Source of the DNA: Anas platyrhynchos
Lineage: Eukaryota > Chordata > Aves > Anseriformes > Anatidae
DNA: 64,000 nucleotides
Reading direction: 5' to 3'
NCBI RefSeq assembly: GCF_047663525.1
Contig: NC_092613.1
Span: forward strand, 4,985,501-5,049,500
Shown here: positions 59,560 to 64,000 of the stretch, piece after piece
How positions within the stretch are numbered: the first letter of the stretch is position 1
Layout: each line of letters opens with the position of its first letter
The notes under the pieces: generated by a model
Database searches by the model: none
What the model was told of the DNA's origin: nothing
The model's input: the letters and a program-made list of their open reading frames with translations, nothing else
Program-made: the position numbers and the translations under genes

Positions 59560-60014
59560 ATCGCAGCAGCGGAGGGCGGGCGGGGGGGAGCCGCTGTTAC
59601 AGAACATCCTGTAACAAGGCTGCGAGCGTGGGGAGCCATAAAAGGCTTAAGTATGGGGCTGGTAATCCAGTGTGTACACACGCACGCACGCACACCCCCA
59701 GCTGCAGACACCGAGGAAGATCCCGGCCGCCGCACCAGATGGGGAAAACTCTGGCTCCGCTCGTCCTGCGTCTCCTGGAGGCAGGCGAGTAGGGCCGAGG
59801 GATTTCTGCTGCTTTCCTCGCCGCCCTCCCACGCAGCCCCCCCGGCTCCTGCCGGCGTCCTCCTTCCCCTGAGCGAGCGAGGGCTGCGGGGAGGAGAGGG
59901 ATGGATGCATGCGGGAGGAGGCGCTGAGGATCGGGGCTTCCCTGCCTTGGAGTTGGAGAGCGTTTTTAGGAGAGCCCCGCGCTGCAGCCGGGCTCAGCAC
60001 CGCGGTCCCCAGCT
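59560..60014 (+). promoter_or_regulatory. Candidate promoter and first exon
   Basis: A CpG-rich block (GCGGAGGGCGGGCG near 59570, and 59720-60010) contains a TATA-like CATAAAAGGC at 59637-59646. A transcription start would fall near 59668. The presumed exon ends at a consensus donor, AGCT|GTAAGT (60014/60015). The exon contains at least two short upstream frames: the ATG at 59739 opens 17 codons starting MGKTLAPLVLRLLEAG, and another ATG near 59901 opens eight codons. So it is probably untranslated or the true start lies further on. CA-rich ACGCACGCACGCACAC lies just after the start region. The rest of the gene would be downstream. Confidence 0.4.
59595..59616. promoter_or_regulatory. Inverted repeat with steroid-receptor-like half-site
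   Basis: TGTTACAG (59595-59602) and CTGTAACA (59609-59616) form an 8-bp inverted repeat with a 6-bp spacer. It lies about 20 bp upstream of the TATA-like box. AGAACA within it, followed three bases later by TGTAAC, resembles a glucocorticoid-type response element with a poor second half. Function is unproven. Confidence 0.25.
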
Positions 60015-60575
60015 GTAAGTAGAGCATCTTTGGGGGGGGGATTGCTGCTGGGGGGCTCGTGGGGCAGAGCAGATTGCACCGAGCACAAAACCAGGCTTTT
60101 CATGTGCAACCAGAAAGGGAGCTTTGATTTTGTGTTTTCTCCCTAAGAAGTGGTTTTAAGGAGGCTGTTGGTTTTTTATTTTTTTCCCCATTTATTTGTT
60201 TTGTTTTCCCAGTAGGATATTTTCTGCCTCTTTCCCAGGCCAGGCCCTGGGAGCCGCGGCAGCTGGCAGAGCTGGGTGCTCTTGGCATTCCCTCCAGGGG
60301 GATGCAGCCTAAATTCAGAGTAACGGGAGATGTACAGACAACCGGAGGGACTGCGGGGCTGGGGAAAGATCTGGGGTATTTGACCCGTGGAAAGGAGAAG
60401 CTCTTCTTGCAGAGCAGTGACAGCGTTGGGGGGCGAGGGGAGGGGACGCAGGACTCAGCGGGGAGCAGGACACCCAGGGCCAGCTGGCAGATTTTATTTT
60501 CTCCTGGTGAAATGATAACTCCCTGTCTCCAGATAAAATGTAATGCAAACAAATCGTATCTTTTTCCCACTCAGG

Positions 60576-60599
60576 AAAAAAAAAAAAAAAAAAAAAAAA
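60576..60599. repeat. Poly(A) run, 24 bases
   Basis: Uninterrupted A24 with no recognised retroposon upstream. Confidence 0.95.
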
Positions 60600-61262
60600 G
60601 GATGCTCTCCATGCCTTCCCTTTGCTAACAAGACAGAAAATGAAACATCTCTCCCCGTCCCATGGCGTGCTAAAGCTTCTGCCATCCCCCTGATTTACAG
60701 CCGCTGGGCTGTTAGCTGGGGAATATTTCCTTCCACAACCTCTCCACCTTCCTGTTACCGACCTCAGGAAATTGCATTCGGCATGATGAGGCTGAAAATG
60801 ATCCCGAGGGATTGCTGCTGGGGGAAGGGGTGAAGCCTAGGGGGGGGTCAGGTTGTTCGCAGCTCCAGCAGCGCACGCGGCTGTCTGCAAGGAGATGCTG
60901 AGAACCAGAGGGGATGAAACGAGCTGCTGCGAGTGCTGCTGCTTTTTCTTTGCTGGCCATAAAGGTACCGTTAATCCCCGTTCAGAATTGCTGTGCTTTT
61001 GCTCTCTCCTTGAAACTAAACTAAAGTCTCTTTTTTTTTTGCCGGCTGGGTAATTGGCAAAGACGGGGACCCGATGGGTTTTTAGGTTGTTATTTTTCTG
61101 GGTAGCTGTTACTATGGAAAGGAAACTTGACTCAGTGTGAGGAGAGGTCAGAAATACCAGGCTGCGAATTTCAGGCGTGTTCCGTTTAAAACCTCAGCTG
61201 CCAGGGTCTGAGCAAGGAAGGAGCAAAGGCAGCCCTGAGTCCTTGGTTTGCAGCGGTGTTTT

Positions 61263-61266
<4 letters not shown>

Positions 61267-61294
<28 letters not shown>
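61267..61294. repeat. Poly(T) run, 28 bases
   Basis: Uninterrupted T28 following AGC, with no recognised retroposon on the minus strand downstream. Confidence 0.95.
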
Positions 61295-61297
<3 letters not shown>

Positions 61298-64000
61298 TAA
61301 AAGTTGTAGTCGCTTGAAAACCCAGACTTGGTGACGGCTGACCTTGTGGGCTAGCGCCGTAATAGGACTGTCAAAGCTTATGAAAGGCTGTCTGTGTGCG
61401 GGTCTGTGGCACCCAGGGGTGGCACCAGGCTGGGTCACGCAGCACCTGACTGCAGGGGACCTCAGCAAGGAGCAGGTTGCTGCTGTGGGACCACGCAGGA
61501 GGGTGAGGGTTTTGGGTGGCAAACTTGGGCTTCTCCCAGGCTATAGGGACACAAAGGTGCCAGACTCTTCCAAAGGCCCTGGTCCTGTTCAGGGACGTGA
61601 ATAATCAGTGAGGACGTGATGAGAGCCGTGCCTGCGTGGGTCCTGAGCCCTCTGGGTGGTTGTAGGAAGGGTTTTTGGGGTGCTGGGCTGCTGTGAACCT
61701 GATTGTGATCAGGTGGAGGAGCAAAGGAAGGGGACGGGGGGGTCAGGGCTCCTGTCTGGGTGCTGAAAGTGGGAAATGTGGCCCAGGAGCTTCCTGGGAC
61801 ACCCAACCCCATGAACGTCGTGTTTCCTGTCTTTGCTGGAGCAAGGAGGCATTTTGTGCAGCAGAGGCTGTGCAGGGATGGGGCCTCCTCCTGCGGTGCC
61901 GATGTTTATCTGCCAATGCAGAGGGCGATTACACCGTGACATTTATGTGCTTCTAGAGGAAAAGCAGCTCCCTTCAATTACAGTGATTAACAGCCAGGTT
62001 TACGTGCTGCTCCCACATCTGAAACTTTTCCACGTTGCCTTTGTTCGGGTTGCTCTGCGTCCTGCTGTCTTCCAGGGTGGCTGGAAACAGCATCGAGGAA
62101 ATCCCCGCTGCATTTCCCCTCCGTTCTCACCCGAGCTGTGCCTTGGGTGCTGTGCCTGAGGAGCAGGAAAGCAGCTGAATATTGCCAAAGCCTGGATGTG
62201 GGGATGGGAGAACAGGGACACGGGGGGACCAGGGCTGGCAGCTGCCCCGTCCCCATCCCGGCAGCTGGGGAAACTCCAGGGCATCTCCACCAGCCTCCTC
62301 CGTACCCCCTCCTGCCTGCTCCTGGCCTTGCTCCGTGACTATCCCTTGGGTCAGGAGTGGGTTCCCTGCCCTGAATCATCTCCTTCTCGCTGTCTTCATC
62401 GCAGCCTGTGCTGTGTCATCTCTCCCTGCTCTTTATTTAATAGAGTGCAGGCAGCCAAGGCAGCGCTGAGCTGAAGCTGCTGACTCCTGCGTGGTGCTGA
62501 GGAGCAGGAGCTGTGATTCCTTCCCGGTGCTCGCATGCTATTTCCAGCTCATTGTTGCCCCTGTTCCTGCCTCTCCTGTGACGCCAGTCCCCCGTGCATT
62601 GAGAATAATCCCCGCAGGGGCTGGGGGGCTGGCAGACAGGCTGGTTTCAGCCGAGCTTTGCAGCCCCTTCCTTTTCTCACGCTGGCTGGCACGCTGCACG
62701 ACTGCCCAGGGCTTTTCTGGCATGGCAGCTGGGTGAGTACGAGAGCTTTTTCTCAGTGGGGAGCAATCTCTCTGATAGCTTTCCCTGTCTGCATCTTTGT
62801 TTTAACCTGCTCGTGGTGACAGCGAGGAGCACGTGGGTGTTTGGCAGGTGGAGGCGGTGCGGGGAGCGGTGATGCTCTGGGCGCACGGCTCCTGCGGGCT
62901 GTGGAGGGGGCCTGGGTTTGACAGGTCGCTGGGTCCAGCTGCAGAAATTGGGGGTCAGTGCTGATGGCAGCGGAGCTGAGACTCGAGCGTGACCGCAAAA
63001 GGATGCCAAGGACGTTTGTGGTGTTCACCTGGATCTCTGGCATCCCTGAAAGGAGGGGAGGAGTGGTAAGGAATGGAGCAGGCACAGCAGAGGGCTGCTC
63101 CTGGGGCTGTGCAGGGGCTCTAGGTTCTTTGGAGCAGGTTGGGCTCACACCAGATCAGTAAATAGTGGGTCCTGTCTGCTTGGGGGCTGTGTAAGGTTGG
63201 GGGTCTCTGTCTGTTCCCCCCTGGGTGGAGGGTATGTGCCTGTGAGGCACGGGGGGCGTGTGGTGATGTCTGAGGGTGCCTATGAGCATTAAAAATAGAA
63301 GGTTTGGGAGTGGCTCCGGGGCCTTTTTGCACTTCCTTCAATTTGGAGAGCTGTAAATAGGCTGCCTTTTCACCCTGCGCTTACGCAGAGAGTTGCAGTG
63401 CAACACTCAGGGGAGCGTATCGCCCTGGAGAAAAGCCTGTTGGATGCAGGGTGGGGATTTCAGCTCCAGCTGGGCCTGGTGCTCGCCCTCCCCAGCCGAG
63501 GAAATCCAAACCTGGAGCATAAAAGCTGCTGAGTCCTGGGGAGATGATACAGGGGAGAGAGCACGAGCAGCCGCAGGCAGCAGCGCCGGGTTCAGCGACA
63601 AGATCTGCCCTGTTGGGGCAGCTCATCACTTTGGCACTTTCAGCACAGCCTGGTCTCTAAATCACAAATCGTTGGAGGTAATAAATGCCACTAAAGCGGG
63701 CCCTGGTGGGGGCTCAGCTCCGTCTGCCATCTCCTCTGATAGGAAAGCAATTACCATTCATTTGGATTCTAATGTAGCCATTTAGGAAAAACACGTTAAT
63801 GCCTCTGATTTGTTGGGTATAATTAAGTGATAATTCCCTCTGCCCTGGAGGAGAACGTGGCTGCAGTGCGCTGGGCATTTGGGCAGCACATTTTGGCAAG
63901 TCCCAGCTCTCACGGCACGGCACCAGTGATGCTGGGCAGCTGGAGACAAAGGGTGCGGGTGTAGTGCTTCAGACTGACCTCGATTTTCTTTTAAGAGCAT

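Larger units (their letters stand above)
60015..64000 (+). other. Possible first intron and unassigned sequence
   Basis: If the exon ending at 60014 is real, this begins its first intron. It holds an A24 run (60576-60599), a T28 run (61267-61294), and a strong donor-like GGGTGAGTAC at 62731-62740 that follows an ATG at 62722. The donor could end a second 5' exon beginning after the acceptor-like CTTCATCGCAG at 62404. No domain-bearing reading frame was found up to the window end. Confidence 0.35.

Noticed and set aside
60847-60965. Cysteine-cluster frame followed by a GTACCG donor-like site
   Set aside because: No recognised motif, a weak donor, and the Cys run comes from a GCTGCTGC-type repeat.
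1-64000. Search for CRISPR arrays, operons, prophage or other prokaryotic systems
   Set aside because: No direct-repeat and spacer pattern, no ribosome-binding-site-led gene rows; composition, introns, CpG islands and a CR1-like fragment all indicate a vertebrate genome.

Overview
The window looks like a piece of vertebrate nuclear genome, most probably from a bird. It has spliced genes with GT-AG introns, CpG islands, a nuclear tRNA gene and a decayed fragment resembling the 3' end of the avian retroposon CR1. No mammalian-type SINEs or L1 were recognised. Interspersed repeats are sparse, while mononucleotide runs and short tandem repeats are common. No prokaryotic operon, phage or defence system is present.

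Layout: (1) About 1-39 kb is GC-rich and largely non-coding. It contains poly(A)/poly(T) runs, small minisatellites, a CpG-rich block near 17.2-18.0 kb, and several AT-richer islands (near 14.9, 21.9, 30.0, 31.4 and 33.0 kb) that look like candidate regulatory elements. One short reading frame at 33.40-33.54 kb looks like a terminal coding exon or a microprotein, and I could not identify its family. (2) 39.1-39.6 kb is a block of pentanucleotide satellites, including 113 bp of uninterrupted pyrimidine. (3) 39.7-40.5 kb is a CpG island with an NRF1-type palindrome and an E-box. It contains an intact tRNA-Trp(CCA) gene at 40234-40305. (4) 40.5-51.5 kb is markedly AT-richer. It carries the clearest protein gene of the window: four coding exons between 44395 and 50629 encode a 173-residue protein with an acidic segment, a strongly basic segment and one C-terminal hydrophobic segment (tail-anchored topology). 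A polyadenylation signal follows at 51485. Its non-coding first exon probably lies in or near the CpG island, which would put the tRNA gene at its promoter or in its first intron. (5) 51.5-59.5 kb shows no recognisable gene and drifts back to GC-rich sequence. (6) 59.56-60.02 kb is a second candidate promoter and first exon on the + strand, with a TATA-like box and a consensus splice donor. The rest of its gene would lie beyond the window or in exons I cannot recognise.

Most long open frames in the GC-rich parts are chance frames: stops are rare there, the translations are rich in Pro, Trp, Cys and Arg, and some run through simple repeats. Functional statements about regulatory sites are inferences from motifs. 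The tRNA call rests on complete base pairing of every stem. The four-exon gene rests on phase-consistent splice junctions.
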